A stretch of 64,000 bases of DNA, taken from assembly GCF_009740395.1 (NCBI RefSeq), contig NZ_WOXT01000005.1:1-64000 (forward strand). The letters are read 5' to 3'. The position numbers and the translations under genes were made by a program. This DNA is from Noviluteimonas gilva (GTDB lineage Bacteria > Pseudomonadota > Gammaproteobacteria > Xanthomonadales > Xanthomonadaceae). The notes below the pieces were generated by a model. It saw nothing but the letters and a program-made list of their open reading frames with translations, was not told the origin of the DNA and searched no databases. Shown one piece after another: positions 1 through 10,979 of the stretch (position 1 is the stretch's first letter; each line of letters opens with the position of its first letter).

Positions 1-109
1 CAGGCTCAACCTGCAAGAGCCCTTGATCATCGATTGCGACAGAACGAATCCAGACCTGCATTGGCGGCCTCTGCGGCGGGAGCTGCTGCATTCTAAAGGG
101 TGGCGTCGA

Positions 110-137
110 ATGTCCGCTTTTGGCCGAAAGCGGACAT
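110..137. repeat. Inverted repeat (ATGTCCGCTTT hairpin)
   Basis: Arms of 11 bases (ATGTCCGCTTT at 110-120 and AAAGCGGACAT at 127-137) flank a 6-base loop. It lies downstream of the leftward small gene at 205-453, so it may act as its transcription terminator. Its form also resembles short intergenic palindromes that are dispersed in some gammaproteobacteria. Confidence 0.6.
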
Positions 138-204
138 CCGCATTCCACGTGAATCTGCGCGGGCTAGCACCGGCGCGCGCCCCTTCGCGCCGGCGTAGTG
201 CATT

Positions 205-453
205 TCATCCCTGCTGCGCTGCGCGGTCGATATCCGGGCAGTAGTGGATTTCCTCCACGATTTCGTCCAGGTCACGCGCGATTCGCGAGAACCACCAGCC
301 CAGCGCATCCGGATGAAGCAATTGGTCGTAGCCACTCGCCGCGGTACCTGTGTCGGTGAGCTTGGAGAGCAGACGCAAGTGCTCGCGCAGCCGGATGAGG
401 TCGAACTTGGCGGTCTCGCTGACCACCAGCACGGTGCGTTGTGGATTTCGCAT
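205..453 (-). CDS. XAC0095-like small protein
   Basis: A small protein of 82 residues. The start is supported by a GGAGG ribosome binding site 6-7 bases before ATG. The segment LIRLREHLRLLSKL followed by a second amphipathic helix (residues about 52-70) looks like the XAC0095 family, known mainly from Xanthomonadaceae and of unknown function. No signal peptide or membrane segment is visible. It stands alone, and the nearest gene is more than 800 bases away. The family assignment is by eye from the helix pattern. The existence of the gene is more secure than its name. Confidence 0.65.
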   Translation of the reverse strand: MRNPQRTVLVVSETAKFDLIRLREHLRLLSKLTDTGTAASGYDQLLHPDALGWWFSRIARDLDEIVEEIHYCPDIDRAAQQG

Positions 454-799
454 GGGAACCTCCGGTCGATTGCAGTTGAGGCCTTCGCGCCGTCAGGCGG
501 GAAGGAGTCGGGAGGGTAAGAAACCGTCAGAAGTCGGCTGGGCGTTATTCCCCCTTTCGGGGTCTCGTATTCCGCCCCCACCCGACGCAGTACACGCGCC
601 GAAGGACAGCCGCCATGGCGGCCGCATCTGACAGGAGTTCTTACACTCCGAGAGCGATCCTGCAATCGTCTTTGGGTGCAACCAAGCAGACGGATGCCCG
701 TTCCGAGACGGACAGTTCTCACCACTCGCGGAACTGCCAACACTGTCGGGATTGCTCGCTTCAGGTCTGCAACTCGAAACGCCACGTTGCCAACCTGGC

Positions 800-1100
800 C
801 TTCCGAGTCCGCGATTCGATGCTTCGGGTTGCACGACCTCGTGCTTCGCGTCGGCGTACGTGGTGCTTAGGGTCTAACGACGTGGAGCTTCGGCTTCGCA
901 ACGTGGCGCTTCAGGTCGAACGACCCGGAGCTTCGGGTCCGCGAAGTGGCGCGTCAGGCCCGAAAACCTGAACTTTAGGGTCTGCGAGGAGGCGCTTCAG
1001 GTCGAACGACCCGGAGCTTAGGGTTCTGCGGAGTGGCGCTTCCGGTCCGACGACGTGGGCGTTTGGGTTTGCGACCTGGCGCTTCGGGTCTGAGCGGCGA
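800..1100. repeat. Degenerate tandem repeat, ~43-base unit
   Basis: The stretch repeats a pattern of the kind gcgcttcaggtcgaacgacc / ggagcttcgggtccgcgaag with a half-unit of about 21-22 bases. A 29-base segment is identical at 905-933 and 991-1019, 86 bases apart, which is two 43-base units. Other units have diverged. The surrounding 454-1315 holds no convincing gene on either strand; open frames across it are low-complexity Arg/Ser-rich shadows. Confidence 0.7.
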
Positions 1101-1227
1101 AAGCTCAAACCACCAGGCTCGTCGCTAAACGAAAACGATCGGCCACCTGCAAAGCTTGCTTTGCAGCCCCCAATGAATGCTCGGGCGAAAGCCCCTGATC
1201 GAAGCGACCCGCAAGGTGATGCCCCAG

Positions 1228-1274
1228 CGTGAGTAGTTTCAGATTTTTTCCCAAAAAATTTGGAACTACTCACG
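1228..1274. terminator. Strong palindromic hairpin downstream of pmbA
   Basis: An almost perfect palindrome: CGTGAGTAGTT at 1228-1238 pairs with AACTACTCACG at 1264-1274. Inside it the T-rich and A-rich runs (1244-1249 and 1253-1258) also pair around a CCC loop. It begins 41 bases beyond the pmbA stop and carries T-runs in both directions, so it is a plausible bidirectional intrinsic terminator. Confidence 0.6.
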
Positions 1275-1315
1275 TTCGGGCGGCGCGCTAATGATGGAGC
1301 CACGCTCTTGGCGCG

Positions 1316-2692
1316 TTACTCCCCAGCCACCGTCATCCGCCCAACCAGAATCGACCCGCAGCGAATATGCGAGCGCGGATCCACGTCGGTGCCCACCGCT
1401 TCAATCGCGGAAAACATCTTCTTCAAGTTGCCGGCAATCGTGATCCCGTCGACCGCGAACTTCACCTCGCCCTCCTCGACCCAGAACCCCGCAGCGCCAC
1501 GCGAGTAATCACCCGTCACCGCGTTGACACCCTGCCCCATCAACTCGGTGACCAACAACCCACGCGACATCCCGCGCACCATCGAATCGAAATTCCCCGC
1601 GTTCGCCTTGATCCGCAGGTTGTGCACGCCACCGGCGTTCGCCGTCGTCTGCAACCCGAGCTTGCGCGCCGAATAACTCCCGAGCACGTAACGCTGCAAC
1701 ACGCCCCGGTCGATCAACGACGACGCCCGCGTCGCCACGCCTTCCGAATCGAACGACGCCGAACGGAACCCGCGCGCGATGAACGGATCTTCCTCGATCG
1801 AAAACCAATCAGGGAACAACTGCGTCCCCACCGAATCGACGAGGAAACTCGCGCGCCGATACAACGCACCACCCGACACCGCACCGAGCAAATGCCCGAC
1901 CAACGAACGCGCGACCTCGGCCTCGAACAACACCGGCACCTCGCCCGTCGGCAACGACCGCGGCGCCAAACGCGACGCCGCACGCTCGGCCGCACGACGA
2001 CCGACCGACACCGCCGACTCCAGATCGTCCGCGGAGATCGCCGTCGTATACCAACCATCCCGCTGCATTTGATCGCCCTTCCCGGCGATCAACGCACAAC
2101 CGATCGTGTGCTGCGTGCTGCGCTCGGCGCCGAGGAACCCGTGCGAATTCGCATACACACCGAGCGACTCACTGCTGCCGACCGACGCACCGTCGCTGTT
2201 CTCGATGCGCGCGTCCTGCTCGCGGCCGGCTTGCTCGCACGCGAGCGCGATATCGAGTGCGCGATCGGCATCGACGTCCCACGGATGCCAACCATCGAAC
2301 TCCCGCAGGTCCTGCGCCATCAACTCCCGCTCGGCCAGGCCCGAGGCCACGTCGTCCTCGGTGTGCCGCGCGATCGCGCAGGCCTGCTCGACCGTGGAGG
2401 CCAGGCTCTCGTCGCGCAGGTCCGCCGTGCTGGCGCTGCCCTTGCGCTTGCCGAAATAGACGGTGACCGCGATGCCCCGGTCGCGCGTGGACTCGACCGT
2501 TTCCACCGCGCCCATGCGCACGTTGACGTTGAGGCCGTGCTCCTGCGAACAGGACACTTCGGCCTGGGAAGCGCCGGCGGCGCGGCAGCGATCGAGCAGC
2601 TCGCGCGCGATGTCCGAAAGCTGGCCCAGGCGGGCGACGCTCTCGTCGCGGGTGGGGACCGAAGCGGTCGTCGACAGGGGGAGGTTGGCCAA
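1316..2692 (-). CDS. pmbA: Metalloprotease-associated protein PmbA/TldE
   Basis: Non-catalytic partner of TldD. In Escherichia coli the TldD/TldE heterodimer processes unfolded peptides such as microcin B17 precursor and CcdA. The full PmbA/U62 fold is present over 458 residues, against about 450 in E. coli, including the C-terminal block around [12 protein letters not shown]-type strands and the [15 protein letters not shown] region. There is no ATG near the expected N terminus. A TTG at 2692 preceded by AAGGA gives the right length and is preferred. It is divergent from darP with only about 40 bases between the starts, the same pairing (yjgA next to pmbA) seen in E. coli. tldD lies nearby at 3365-4807. 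Confidence 0.93.
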   Translation of the reverse strand: MANLPLSTTASVPTRDESVARLGQLSDIARELLDRCRAAGASQAEVSCSQEHGLNVNVRMGAVETVESTRDRGIAVTVYFGKRKGSASTADLRDESLASTVEQACAIARHTEDDVASGLAERELMAQDLREFDGWHPWDVDADRALDIALACEQAGREQDARIENSDGASVGSSESLGVYANSHGFLGAERSTQHTIGCALIAGKGDQMQRDGWYTTAISADDLESAVSVGRRAAERAASRLAPRSLPTGEVPVLFEAEVARSLVGHLLGAVSGGALYRRASFLVDSVGTQLFPDWFSIEEDPFIARGFRSASFDSEGVATRASSLIDRGVLQRYVLGSYSARKLGLQTTANAGGVHNLRIKANAGNFDSMVRGMSRGLLVTELMGQGVNAVTGDYSRGAAGFWVEEGEVKFAVDGITIAGNLKKMFSAIEAVGTDVDPRSHIRCGSILVGRMTVAGE

Positions 2693-2732
2693 TGGTCTAT
2701 CCTTGAAAGCGAACAGAGACAGGAATGAAGCG

Positions 2733-3275
2733 ATGCGCGGCAAGGACCCCGAAACCGGCGAATTCCTCAGCCCCAGCCGCAGCGACCAGCGCCGTGCGGC
2801 GCTCGACGTGCTGGCACTGGGCGGCAGGCTGGCGGTGCTGACCGACGCCCAGCTGGAGAAGCTGCCGATTCCCGAAAGCCTGATGCCGCATATCCTCGAA
2901 ACGCGCCGCATCACCGCGCACATCGCGCACAAGCGGCAGTTGCAGTTCCTGGCCAAGCAGATGCGCCGGGAAGACGAAGAAACGCTGGACGCCATCCGCG
3001 ATGCGCTCGACGAAAAGGGCGAGGCCTCGCGCAAGGAAGTGGCGGCGATGCACCGCGTCGAAGCCTGGCGCGACCGCCTGATCGACGGCGGCGACGAAGC
3101 GCTGGCCGAATTCCTCGACGCCTTCCCGCAATCGGACCGCCAGCGCCTGCGCACGCTGGTGCGCAATGCGATCGAGGAACGCAATCGCAACAAGCCGCCG
3201 CGCGCGTTCCGCGAGATCTACCAGGTGGTGCGCGAGGCGATGCAGGCCGCGCCCGAAGAAGGGAATGGGGAATAG
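2733..3275 (+). CDS. darP: Ribosome-associated protein DarP (YjgA, DUF615)
   Basis: A 180-residue, charged, all-helical protein of the DUF615 family. E. coli YjgA/DarP binds late 50S assembly intermediates. Family hallmarks are the N-terminal SRSDQRR segment, the VEAWRDRL block near residue 110 and the C-terminal [12 protein letters not shown] block. The ATG at 2733 has an AGGA element about 8 bases upstream and gives the usual family length. It is divergent from pmbA. Its stop lies within the first arm of an inverted repeat separating it from the convergent tldD gene. Confidence 0.93.
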   Translation: MRGKDPETGEFLSPSRSDQRRAALDVLALGGRLAVLTDAQLEKLPIPESLMPHILETRRITAHIAHKRQLQFLAKQMRREDEETLDAIRDALDEKGEASRKEVAAMHRVEAWRDRLIDGGDEALAEFLDAFPQSDRQRLRTLVRNAIEERNRNKPPRAFREIYQVVREAMQAAPEEGNGE

Positions 3276-3346
3276 GGGAATAGGGAATCGTAATTTCGCA
3301 GGGTCTGCAGCCACTGCGCCACGACGATTCCCTATTCCCCATTCCC
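3261..3346. repeat. Inverted GGGAATAGGGAAT repeat between convergent genes
   Basis: GGGGAATAGGGAATCGT (3275-3291) is exactly complementary to ACGATTCCCTATTCCCC (3324-3340), with a 32-base loop. Imperfect extra units (GGGAATGGGGAATAGGG at 3261) sit outside. It lies between the convergent ends of darP and tldD and could terminate both transcripts. A related TTTCCCG run occurs at about 8747-8772. Confidence 0.7.
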
Positions 3347-3364
3347 GCTCTCGCGCGAAGGGCT

Positions 3365-4807
3365 TCACGCCTGCGTCCCACCCACCGTGAGCTGATCAAT
3401 CAGCAACGAGGGCTGCCCGACGCCGACCGGCACGCTCTGCCCGTCCTTGCCGCACACGCCCACGCCTTCGTCGAGCGCGAGATCGTTGCCGATCATCTTC
3501 ACGCGCTGCATGGTTTCCGGGCCGTTGCCGATCAGCGTGGCGCCCTTCACCGGCGCGGTGATCTTGCCGTCTTCGATGAGATACGCCTCGGTCGCGGAGA
3601 ACACGTACTTGCCGCTGGTGATGTCGACCTGGCCGCCGCCGAAATTCACCGCGTACAGGCCCTTCTTCACCGAGCGGATCATCTCTTCGGGATCGTGGTC
3701 GCCGGCGAGCATATAGGTGTTGGTCATGCGCGGCATCGGCAGGTGCGCGAAGGATTCGCGGCGGCCGTTGCCGGTGGGCTGCATGCCCATCAGGCGCGCG
3801 TTGTGCGTGTCCTGCATGTAGCCGACGAGCACGCCGTCTTCGATCAGCGTGGTGCATGACGTCGGCGTGCCTTCGTCGTCGATGTTGAGCGAGCCGCGAC
3901 GATTCGGCAGCGTGCCGTCGTCGACGATGGTCACGCCGGGCGACGCGACGCGCTGGCCCATGCGGCCGGCGTAGGTCGACGTGCCCTTGCGGTTGAAGTC
4001 GCCTTCCAGGCCGTGGCCGACCGCTTCGTGCAACAGCACGCCGGGCCAACCGTTGCCGAGCACGACGGGCATGACGCCCGCGGGCGCGTCGATCGCTTCG
4101 AGATTCACCAGCGCCTGGCGCAGGGCTTCGCGCGCGAAATGTTGCGGCTTTCCGTCGGCGAACAGTTCGGCGTACGAATAGCGCCCGCCGCCGCCGGCGT
4201 AACCGCTTTCGCGGCGCCCATTCTGTTCGACGATGACCTGCACGTTGAGGCGCACGAGCGGACGCACGTCGGCGGCGAGCACGCCGTCGCTGCGCGCGAC
4301 GAGCACCGTGTCGACGCCACCGGCCAGCGACACCATCACCTGCTTCACGCGCGGATCGGCGGCGCGCAGGAAGCGGTCGATTTCGCGCAGCGCTTCGACC
4401 TTCGCTTCGTTGCCCATGCCATCGATCGGATCTTCGGCTGCATAGAGGGAACGACCGGAGCCCGGCACCAACGCGCGCGGTGACGCGGACGAACCATCGC
4501 GCGCGATCGCACGCGCCGACTTCGCCGCTTCGATCAATGCAGGCGTGTCGATTTCATCGGAATACGCAAAGCCCGTCTTCTCGCCGGAGATCGCGCGAAC
4601 ACCGACGCCCTGCTCGATCGCATGCGCGCCGTCCTTCACGATGCCGTCTTCCATCGTCCAGCTCTCGCGCCGCGCGTGCTGGAAATACAGGTCGCCGAAA
4701 TCGATGCCCGGGCCGAGCAAGGTGCCGAAGGCCGCATCGAGTGTCCCGGTGGCCAGACCGGCGGGAACGAGCAGGCGGGTTTCGGCGATTTTCAGCGGCA
4801 GGGTCAT
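3365..4807 (-). CDS. tldD: Metalloprotease TldD
   Basis: Catalytic subunit of the TldD/TldE cytoplasmic protease. The zinc-binding HExxxH motif [11 protein letters not shown] is at residues 260-270. The conserved C-terminal Cys (third ligand) is in the [10 protein letters not shown] block near residue 455. The 480-residue length matches E. coli TldD (481). An in-frame ATG 21 bases upstream (4828) exists but adds residues MHRHGSP absent from the family, so 4807 is preferred. yhdP lies upstream (8741-4887), the same rng-yhdP-tldD order as in E. coli. Confidence 0.95.
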   Translation of the reverse strand: MTLPLKIAETRLLVPAGLATGTLDAAFGTLLGPGIDFGDLYFQHARRESWTMEDGIVKDGAHAIEQGVGVRAISGEKTGFAYSDEIDTPALIEAAKSARAIARDGSSASPRALVPGSGRSLYAAEDPIDGMGNEAKVEALREIDRFLRAADPRVKQVMVSLAGGVDTVLVARSDGVLAADVRPLVRLNVQVIVEQNGRRESGYAGGGGRYSYAELFADGKPQHFAREALRQALVNLEAIDAPAGVMPVVLGNGWPGVLLHEAVGHGLEGDFNRKGTSTYAGRMGQRVASPGVTIVDDGTLPNRRGSLNIDDEGTPTSCTTLIEDGVLVGYMQDTHNARLMGMQPTGNGRRESFAHLPMPRMTNTYMLAGDHDPEEMIRSVKKGLYAVNFGGGQVDITSGKYVFSATEAYLIEDGKITAPVKGATLIGNGPETMQRVKMIGNDLALDEGVGVCGKDGQSVPVGVGQPSLLIDQLTVGGTQA

Positions 4808-4886
4808 GGGCGATCCGTGGCGATGCATCGGGGGATGCAGAGGGAGATGGTGCTTCAGGGCGCGTGACGCAACCGCTTGCGGCGGC

Positions 4887-7800
4887 TCATCCGTTCGGGG
4901 AATCGTCGGCCGATGCGCTGGAACGCCCCTGCGGCGCGGATTTCTTGGTGACTTCGACCTTCGGGTCCTTCCAGGGGCCGGTCACGCGATAGGTCTTGGC
5001 GGCCAATTGGCCCAGCGGCTTCTTCAGCACCGCGTTGGCCGCCGCGCCGATCGCTGCGCCCACGGGGCCGCCGACGACCGCGCCGGCGACGGTGAGCAGG
5101 TTGCCGGCGCGCGGAACGACCTCGACGGTTTGGTCGAAGGTCTGCGTCTGCAGATCGGCGGCGCCGCGGATCTCGATCTGCGCCGCGGGGCTGTCGATCG
5201 TGAGGTCGTCGGTGCGCGCCTTGCCCTGCGACAGGCGCACATGCCCGTCGATGCGATTGAACGCCAGGCCCTTGGAATAGAAATCGCGGAAGTCCAGCAG
5301 CATGCGCTTGGGCAACTGCGCGATGCTCAGCAGCCCGAGCACGCGGCCCGCACCGGGTTCGATCTCCAGCAGCGTGCCTTCCTTCACGTCGAGCGCGAGC
5401 GTGCCTTCGACGCCGCGCGCGCCGAACTCGCGCGGCGCGCCGGGCCAGGTGGCATCGAACTTCGCCGTGCCCTTCCCGCTCGCCAACTGGCCGGCAAAAC
5501 CGAAGCCGTCGAGCAACTTGCCGAAGTCCTGGCTCTCGATCTGCAGGCCGACGCGCGTGCGCGCCGCGGCGCCCATGCCGCTCCAATCGCCGGTCACGGC
5601 CACTTTGTGCTGGTCCGATTGCGCCTGCAGGGTGTCGAAGCGCATGCCGGTCGCGGTCGGGCGCGTGCGGATCGTCGCCTTGCCGAGCGACAGCGCGTTG
5701 ATCTTCAGGTCGGCGACGTCGAAGGCCAGCGGCGGAATCGACGCAGGGTCGATCGGATGCGCATCCGGCACCGGCGGTGCGGCAGGCGTAGCCGTGGCGG
5801 ATTTCGCCGGCGACTTCCAGTACGCGCGTTCCATGCGGCCGCTGATCGCCGCGCCCTTCGCGTCGGGCACCGTCGCGGTGCCGGCGAGCGCCGGGCCGCT
5901 GACGACGACCGTGGCCGCGTTGTTGCCCGAGGGCGTGACCTGCACGCGCGCATCGGGGAACACGCCGCCGAGCAGGACCAGGCGATCGGTGCGCAGGTCG
6001 ATGCGCTGCAGCGGCATGGCGTTGCCCTTCGCGCCCGCGTCGTTGCCCTTGCCGCTTTCGGCGATGCCGATCCAATCGATGAGATCGAGCGACGGCGCAT
6101 GCCCCGTCGCGATCAACCCCGAGGCCGGCGGTGGTTCGTCGACGCGATCGCTGCCGAGTTCGACGCGCAATCCGGTCTGGTCGCCGCGCGTGCGCGAACG
6201 CAAGGCCGCGACCTTCGCGAATGCCACGCGCACTTCACCTTCCCCCAGCGGGAGATCGGCTTCGATGGTCGCGGGCAAGGCCGCACTCGCCGGCTTGCGC
6301 AACGGCGCGGGCAGATCGAGCGTCGTGCCCACGAGCGTGGAGCGCAGCGTCAATTTCGTGGGCGGCGCATTCGCGCCCGTCGCCTTCGGCAATGCAACGG
6401 CGACCGTCCACGGCGACCGCCCTTCGACATAGCCGCGCAACCAACCCAGGTTCCCCGCGCGATCGATGAGCGCCTTCGCGTCCATCGTCACCTGCATGTC
6501 GGCTTCGAACGCCTGCGCCTTGTCGCGCACGAAGGCCGTGCCCGCGCGCAGGCCGAGCGTGCCCGGCTGCCCGTCGTGGAGCACCGACAACGCATTCGCC
6601 GCGAAGCCGCCGTCGCCGTAATCCGCCTTGCCGCGCACGTCTTCGAACGCGAGGTCCCAACGCTTCTCGCGCAGGCGCGCGCCCTTGAGTTCGACCGTGC
6701 CCTTCGTGCGGCCCGGCACCGTCGTGGCATGCAACGGCAGCAGCATGTCGAAGGTGACGTCCGCCGGTCCGCTGGCTTCGATGTTCGCCAGGGTTTCGGC
6801 GTTGTCCTTGTTCAACGGGCTGTGTTGCAGCAGGTTGAGCAGCTTGGATGCATCGCTCCCGCCATTGGCCTGCACGTACAGTTCCGACTTGCTGAAATCC
6901 GGGATGCCCGCGCGGATCTGCGAAATCCCGACGCCCGCGAGCGCGCCCTTGCCTTCGACGGAAAACCCGTTGCCGACGAAGCTGATCGGACCTGAGAGGC
7001 CATCGGTCGCGGGCCAGTCCGGCGAGAACTTCACGATCGCGTCCTCGAGTTCGGCGTCCGCGCGGAACAGGCCGTTCTGGTGCAGGAAGGGCCAGTCGTC
7101 GAGATCGCCGGAGATGATCGCGCGGCCGTTCTTCAGCGTGCCGCCGACGAGCGCGGTGTCGAGCCAGCGTTCCGTCGCGTCTGGCATCAAATGACGGACG
7201 AGGAAGCCCTTGCCTGTCGGAAGCGGTGTGGGATCGATGTCGACCGCGAAGTCGATCCACGGTCGCGTGCCGTCGTTCTGGAACCACAGGCCGCCGCGCG
7301 CATGCACGCCGAAGTCGCGGCCGCGAACGCGGAACGCATCGGTGCCCACGCGCCAGCCCGCGCCTTCGCGCCACAACGCGATGCGCCCGGTGAGCGCCAC
7401 CGGATGCACGACGCCGAAGCCGGCCGGCCAATCGAAATCGACGGTGGATTTCGGATCGGCCGTGAACACCAGGCCGTCGGCATCGCCGAGGATGTCGCCC
7501 GCGAGATTGCGCATGCCGGGCGAATTTCCGACCGGCGCGAAGCCCACGCCCGAAATCGTGCCGTGCGCCTGCAATGCACCCGCCTGCATGCCGACGACTT
7601 CGACCTGCTGCAAGAGCGCCTGCGGTTTCGCGAGCAGGATCCAGCGCCGCAAGCCGGCGTCCATGCGATCGCTGAGCGCGGCGGCCGCGAGCAAGGGACC
7701 GGCCGCGACGCGATCGGCGCGCAGGCCGAAACGCGTGCCGCCGATCAGCAGCAACCCGTCGAGTGTTTGTTGGCCGCCGTCGGAATGGATGCGCAGCTTC

Positions 7801-8741
7801 GGTGCGTCGAAGCGCCATTCGCCGTTGGCGTGTTTCAGGCGCGCGCGCATTTCCACGTGCCCGAAGCGCGCCTGCGGCACGCGCACGCCGCTCGCATCGC
7901 GCAAGGGCGCGCCGCGCAGGGCAACGTCGTCGAGCGCCGCGTCGGTGATGATCGACGCAACGCGATGTCCGCGCAGTTCCGCCCACGCTTGCGCACGCCC
8001 GCGACCGGATTGCGCTTCCACGCCCATGATGTGCAGCAGTGGCGCCCACGCGCCGAGATCGGCTTTCATCGCACCGGCATAGGCGTGTCCGTCGCCGAGC
8101 TTGCGATCGAAGTCGAGCGCGGCGTCGAGCGGCGAGACATTCGGTCGCATCCACGCACGCATGCCGCTGCGGATGCGGTCGCCTTCCACGCGCAGGCGCA
8201 GATCGATGCGCGGCACCTTTGCGTCGATGCCGAGCGTCGGCGCGATCACATGCAACCGCCCGCCGATGATCTGCAATTCGCCGAGGCGTTCGAGCGCGGC
8301 GAAGGGATCGCCGCCTTCCTGTTGCTGTCCGGGCAAGCCGCGCACGGACCAGAAGCCGTCGGCCGCGCGTTCGACCGTCAGGTCCAAACCGCGCAGGCGC
8401 AATTCGGAGAACGTGCCGCCCGGCAACAGGCCGCCGTAGAGAGAGACGAGCATTTCGGTATCGCCGATGACGACCGATTGCGCGCCGTCGCCCAGGCGCA
8501 AATCATCCAGGCGCAGCAACGGACCACGACGCGTCCACGCCGTTTCGACCTTCGCGAAATGCACCGGCCGCCCCGCGCGTTCGCTGAGCCACGCGGCGAT
8601 GCGATCGGGATGCCGCTCGGCGAGCGGCAACAACTGCTTCGCGATGCCGACCAGCAACGCGACGAAAATCACCGCAACGAGCGCGCCGTAGCCGACAAAG
8701 CGTCGCGCATGCCGCATCCGGCGTCGAAAGGGAGTCGGCAT
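4887..8741 (-). CDS. yhdP: YhdP family AsmA-like envelope protein
   Basis: A very long (1284 residues) inner-membrane-anchored periplasmic protein. One N-terminal membrane segment (about residues 15-35, [19 protein letters not shown]) is followed by a repetitive beta-rich body with the DUF3971 region and a C-terminal AsmA-like domain. In E. coli YhdP, with TamB and YdbH, is needed for phospholipid transport between inner and outer membrane; that role is taken from the family. The C-terminal tail is short and rich in Ser/Lys. It sits directly downstream of rng (37 bases) and 79 bases upstream of tldD, probably in one transcription unit. Confidence 0.92.
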   Translation of the reverse strand: MPTPFRRRMRHARRFVGYGALVAVIFVALLVGIAKQLLPLAERHPDRIAAWLSERAGRPVHFAKVETAWTRRGPLLRLDDLRLGDGAQSVVIGDTEMLVSLYGGLLPGGTFSELRLRGLDLTVERAADGFWSVRGLPGQQQEGGDPFAALERLGELQIIGGRLHVIAPTLGIDAKVPRIDLRLRVEGDRIRSGMRAWMRPNVSPLDAALDFDRKLGDGHAYAGAMKADLGAWAPLLHIMGVEAQSGRGRAQAWAELRGHRVASIITDAALDDVALRGAPLRDASGVRVPQARFGHVEMRARLKHANGEWRFDAPKLRIHSDGGQQTLDGLLLIGGTRFGLRADRVAAGPLLAAAALSDRMDAGLRRWILLAKPQALLQQVEVVGMQAGALQAHGTISGVGFAPVGNSPGMRNLAGDILGDADGLVFTADPKSTVDFDWPAGFGVVHPVALTGRIALWREGAGWRVGTDAFRVRGRDFGVHARGGLWFQNDGTRPWIDFAVDIDPTPLPTGKGFLVRHLMPDATERWLDTALVGGTLKNGRAIISGDLDDWPFLHQNGLFRADAELEDAIVKFSPDWPATDGLSGPISFVGNGFSVEGKGALAGVGISQIRAGIPDFSKSELYVQANGGSDASKLLNLLQHSPLNKDNAETLANIEASGPADVTFDMLLPLHATTVPGRTKGTVELKGARLREKRWDLAFEDVRGKADYGDGGFAANALSVLHDGQPGTLGLRAGTAFVRDKAQAFEADMQVTMDAKALIDRAGNLGWLRGYVEGRSPWTVAVALPKATGANAPPTKLTLRSTLVGTTLDLPAPLRKPASAALPATIEADLPLGEGEVRVAFAKVAALRSRTRGDQTGLRVELGSDRVDEPPPASGLIATGHAPSLDLIDWIGIAESGKGNDAGAKGNAMPLQRIDLRTDRLVLLGGVFPDARVQVTPSGNNAATVVVSGPALAGTATVPDAKGAAISGRMERAYWKSPAKSATATPAAPPVPDAHPIDPASIPPLAFDVADLKINALSLGKATIRTRPTATGMRFDTLQAQSDQHKVAVTGDWSGMGAAARTRVGLQIESQDFGKLLDGFGFAGQLASGKGTAKFDATWPGAPREFGARGVEGTLALDVKEGTLLEIEPGAGRVLGLLSIAQLPKRMLLDFRDFYSKGLAFNRIDGHVRLSQGKARTDDLTIDSPAAQIEIRGAADLQTQTFDQTVEVVPRAGNLLTVAGAVVGGPVGAAIGAAANAVLKKPLGQLAAKTYRVTGPWKDPKVEVTKKSAPQGRSSASADDSPNG

Positions 8742-8778
8742 CTACCGTTTCCCGTTTCCCGTTTCCCGCGTTCCGCTC

Positions 8779-10257
8779 TCAGAGCAGCACGACATCGAAC
8801 TGCTCCTGCAGGTATTGCTCGTCCGCCTGGAACCGAATCGACTTGCCGAGGAATTCCTCCAGCTCCGCCACCGCCGCGCTTTCTTCGTCGGTGATGCGCG
8901 CGACCACTTTCGGCGAAGCGATCACCAGCAGGCGCGCGGCTTCGAACTGCCGCACCGCGCGCGTGATCTCGCGGAAGATTTCGTAGGTCACGGTTTCGGA
9001 GGTCTTGAGCGTGCCGCGCCCGCCGCATTCGTGGCAGGGCTCGCACAGCTGGCGCTCGAGCGATTCGACGGTGCGCTTGCGCGTCATCTCGACCAGGCCG
9101 AGCGGCGAGAAGTCGTACACCGTGGTCTTGGCGTGGTCTTTGGCGAGCGACTTCTCGAGCGTGCGCAGCACCTGGCGGCGGTGCTCGGCGTCGGTCATGT
9201 CGATGAAGTCGATGATGATGATGCCGCCGAGGTTGCGCAGGCGCAGTTGGCGGGCCACCGCCTGCGCAGCTTCGAGATTGGTGCGGTAAACGGTTTCCTC
9301 GAGATTGCGTTGACCGAGGAAGGAGCCGGTGTTCACGTCGACCGTCGTCATCGCTTCGGTCTGGTCGATCACGAGATAGCCGCCGGACTTCAGCGGAACC
9401 TCTTTTTCGAGCGCGTGCTGGATTTCGTCTTCGACGCCGTACAGGTCGAAGATCGGGCGCGCGCCGCTGTAGGGCTCGATCTTTTCGGCCAGGCCCGGCA
9501 TGTATTGGGCGGCGAAGGTCTGGAGCCGGTCGCAGGTTTCGCGCGAATCGACTTTCACCTTTTCCACGTCGCGGCGGATCAGGTCGCGCACCGCGCGCAG
9601 CGGCAGCGTGAGGTCTTCATAGATGCAGGCGCCGACCTTCGTCGTGCCCTGCTGGTCTTCCACCAGCGCCCACACGCGGCTGAGGTAGGCGATGTCTTCG
9701 GCGAGCGCTTCGGCGGGCTGGCCTTCGGCATTGGTGCGCACGATGTAACCCTGCTCGCCACCGCCCGCGAATTCCGCGACGAGGCCCTTGAGGCGCGCGC
9801 GTTCGGCTTCGTCTTCGATGCGCGAGGACACGCCGACCACGCGCGACTGCGGCAGCAGCACGAGGTAGCGCGAAGGAATCGACAGTTGCGTCGTCAGGCG
9901 CGCGCCCTTGCTGCCGATCGGGTCCTTCACCACCTGCACGATGACGTCCTGGCCTTCGCGCAACAAATCGAGGATCGGGCGCGACTGCGCGGGCGGCATC
10001 GGGGCGTCTTCGCCGGCGACCGCGGGTGCGGCGCGCACGATGTCGTTGGCGTGCAGGAAGGCCGCGCGGTCCAGGCCGATGTCGACGAACGCCGCCTGCA
10101 TCCCGGGCATCACGCGCTGTACGCGGCCCTTGTAGATGTTGCCGACCACGCCGCGCCTCCAGCCGCGTTCGATGTGCAGCTCCTGCAGCATGCCGTTCTC
10201 GACCACGGCCACGCGGGTTTCGCGCGGGGTGACGTTGACCAGGATCTCTTCGCTCAT
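8779..10257 (-). CDS. rng: Ribonuclease G
   Basis: Endoribonuclease of the RNase E/G family, acting on 16S rRNA 5' maturation and some mRNAs. The N-terminal S1-like domain (residues about 40-130) is followed by the catalytic DNase I-like core with [10 protein letters not shown] and the IIIIDFIDM strand carrying the metal-binding Asp residues. The zinc-link cysteines are in [11 protein letters not shown]. The 492-residue length is that of RNase G, without the long RNase E tail. The ATG at 10257 overlaps the maf stop by four bases (ATGA), implying translational coupling. The open frame extends further upstream but reads maf in the wrong frame. Confidence 0.96.
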   Translation of the reverse strand: MSEEILVNVTPRETRVAVVENGMLQELHIERGWRRGVVGNIYKGRVQRVMPGMQAAFVDIGLDRAAFLHANDIVRAAPAVAGEDAPMPPAQSRPILDLLREGQDVIVQVVKDPIGSKGARLTTQLSIPSRYLVLLPQSRVVGVSSRIEDEAERARLKGLVAEFAGGGEQGYIVRTNAEGQPAEALAEDIAYLSRVWALVEDQQGTTKVGACIYEDLTLPLRAVRDLIRRDVEKVKVDSRETCDRLQTFAAQYMPGLAEKIEPYSGARPIFDLYGVEDEIQHALEKEVPLKSGGYLVIDQTEAMTTVDVNTGSFLGQRNLEETVYRTNLEAAQAVARQLRLRNLGGIIIIDFIDMTDAEHRRQVLRTLEKSLAKDHAKTTVYDFSPLGLVEMTRKRTVESLERQLCEPCHECGGRGTLKTSETVTYEIFREITRAVRQFEAARLLVIASPKVVARITDEESAAVAELEEFLGKSIRFQADEQYLQEQFDVVLL

Positions 10258-10841
10258 GCGCGTGCGTCCCCGGTCGGTGTGATTCCGAATTCGCGCAGCA
10301 AGCGCGCGGTCTCGTACATGGGCAGGCCCATCACGCCGGAGAAGCTCCCGGCCAGGTGCGCGATCAACACCTGCGCGCGCCCCTGGATGCCGTAGGCACC
10401 GGCCTTGCCGTTCCACTCGTGGCTTGCAAGGTATGCGGCGATGTCCTCTTCCGACAACGTGGCAAAGGTCACCTGCGATTCGGAGACGACCTGCGCTTCA
10501 CGTCCGGCGCTCACCACGCTCACGGCGGAGATCACCTGGTGCGTGCGGCCGGAGAGGCGGCGGAGCATCGCGGCGGCGTCGTCGGCATCGCGCGGCTTGC
10601 CGAAGACTTCGTCGTCGAGCACGACTTCGGTATCGGCGCCGAGCACGACCGCGCCCGAGGTGGCCATCACCTGCAACAGGCCGGCGCCCGCTTTCTCGCG
10701 GGCGACGCGACGCACGTAGTCGTCCGCGCCTTCGGAAGGACCGCGGTGTTCGGGGATGTCGAGCTCGAGGGTGCCGAACGTGTATCCCAGGCGGGACAGC
10801 AGTTCGGAGCGTCGAGGGGAACGCGAGGCGAGATGCAGCAT
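10254..10841 (-). CDS. maf: Maf-like nucleoside triphosphate pyrophosphatase
   Basis: House-cleaning pyrophosphatase that hydrolyses non-canonical or dTTP/UTP nucleotides (YhdE type). The N-terminal signature [11 protein letters not shown], the [10 protein letters not shown] motif near residue 70 and the GAYGIQGRA motif near residue 150 are all present. The 195-residue length is typical. It is first gene of a leftward unit with rng (4-base overlap). The sequence upstream (10842-10979) is shared with the divergent SIMPL gene and is likely to hold both promoters. Confidence 0.95.
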   Translation of the reverse strand: MLHLASRSPRRSELLSRLGYTFGTLELDIPEHRGPSEGADDYVRRVAREKAGAGLLQVMATSGAVVLGADTEVVLDDEVFGKPRDADDAAAMLRRLSGRTHQVISAVSVVSAGREAQVVSESQVTFATLSEEDIAAYLASHEWNGKAGAYGIQGRAQVLIAHLAGSFSGVMGLPMYETARLLREFGITPTGDARA

Positions 10842-10979
10842 CGGCGGGAGTCTAACCCGCGGCTGTACGCCGACATTCGCGCCGTTTCGGCTTGACCCCG
10901 TAAAGGCTCACAGTTCGTTCACTCCGCCGCACGACAGTGCCGCGATACGGAAAGCACACCCCCATCCATGGAGCCTTGC

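Noticed and set aside
800-1100. CRISPR array
   Set aside because: Units are continuous and degenerate, without unique spacers, and no cas genes are present.
1367-2728. Long open frame of 453 codons opposite pmbA
   Set aside because: Arg/His-rich composition and no family signal; a high-GC antisense shadow of pmbA.
4545-6995. Open frame of 816 codons opposite tldD/yhdP
   Set aside because: Antisense shadow: low complexity, no ribosome binding site, and it crosses two well-identified genes.
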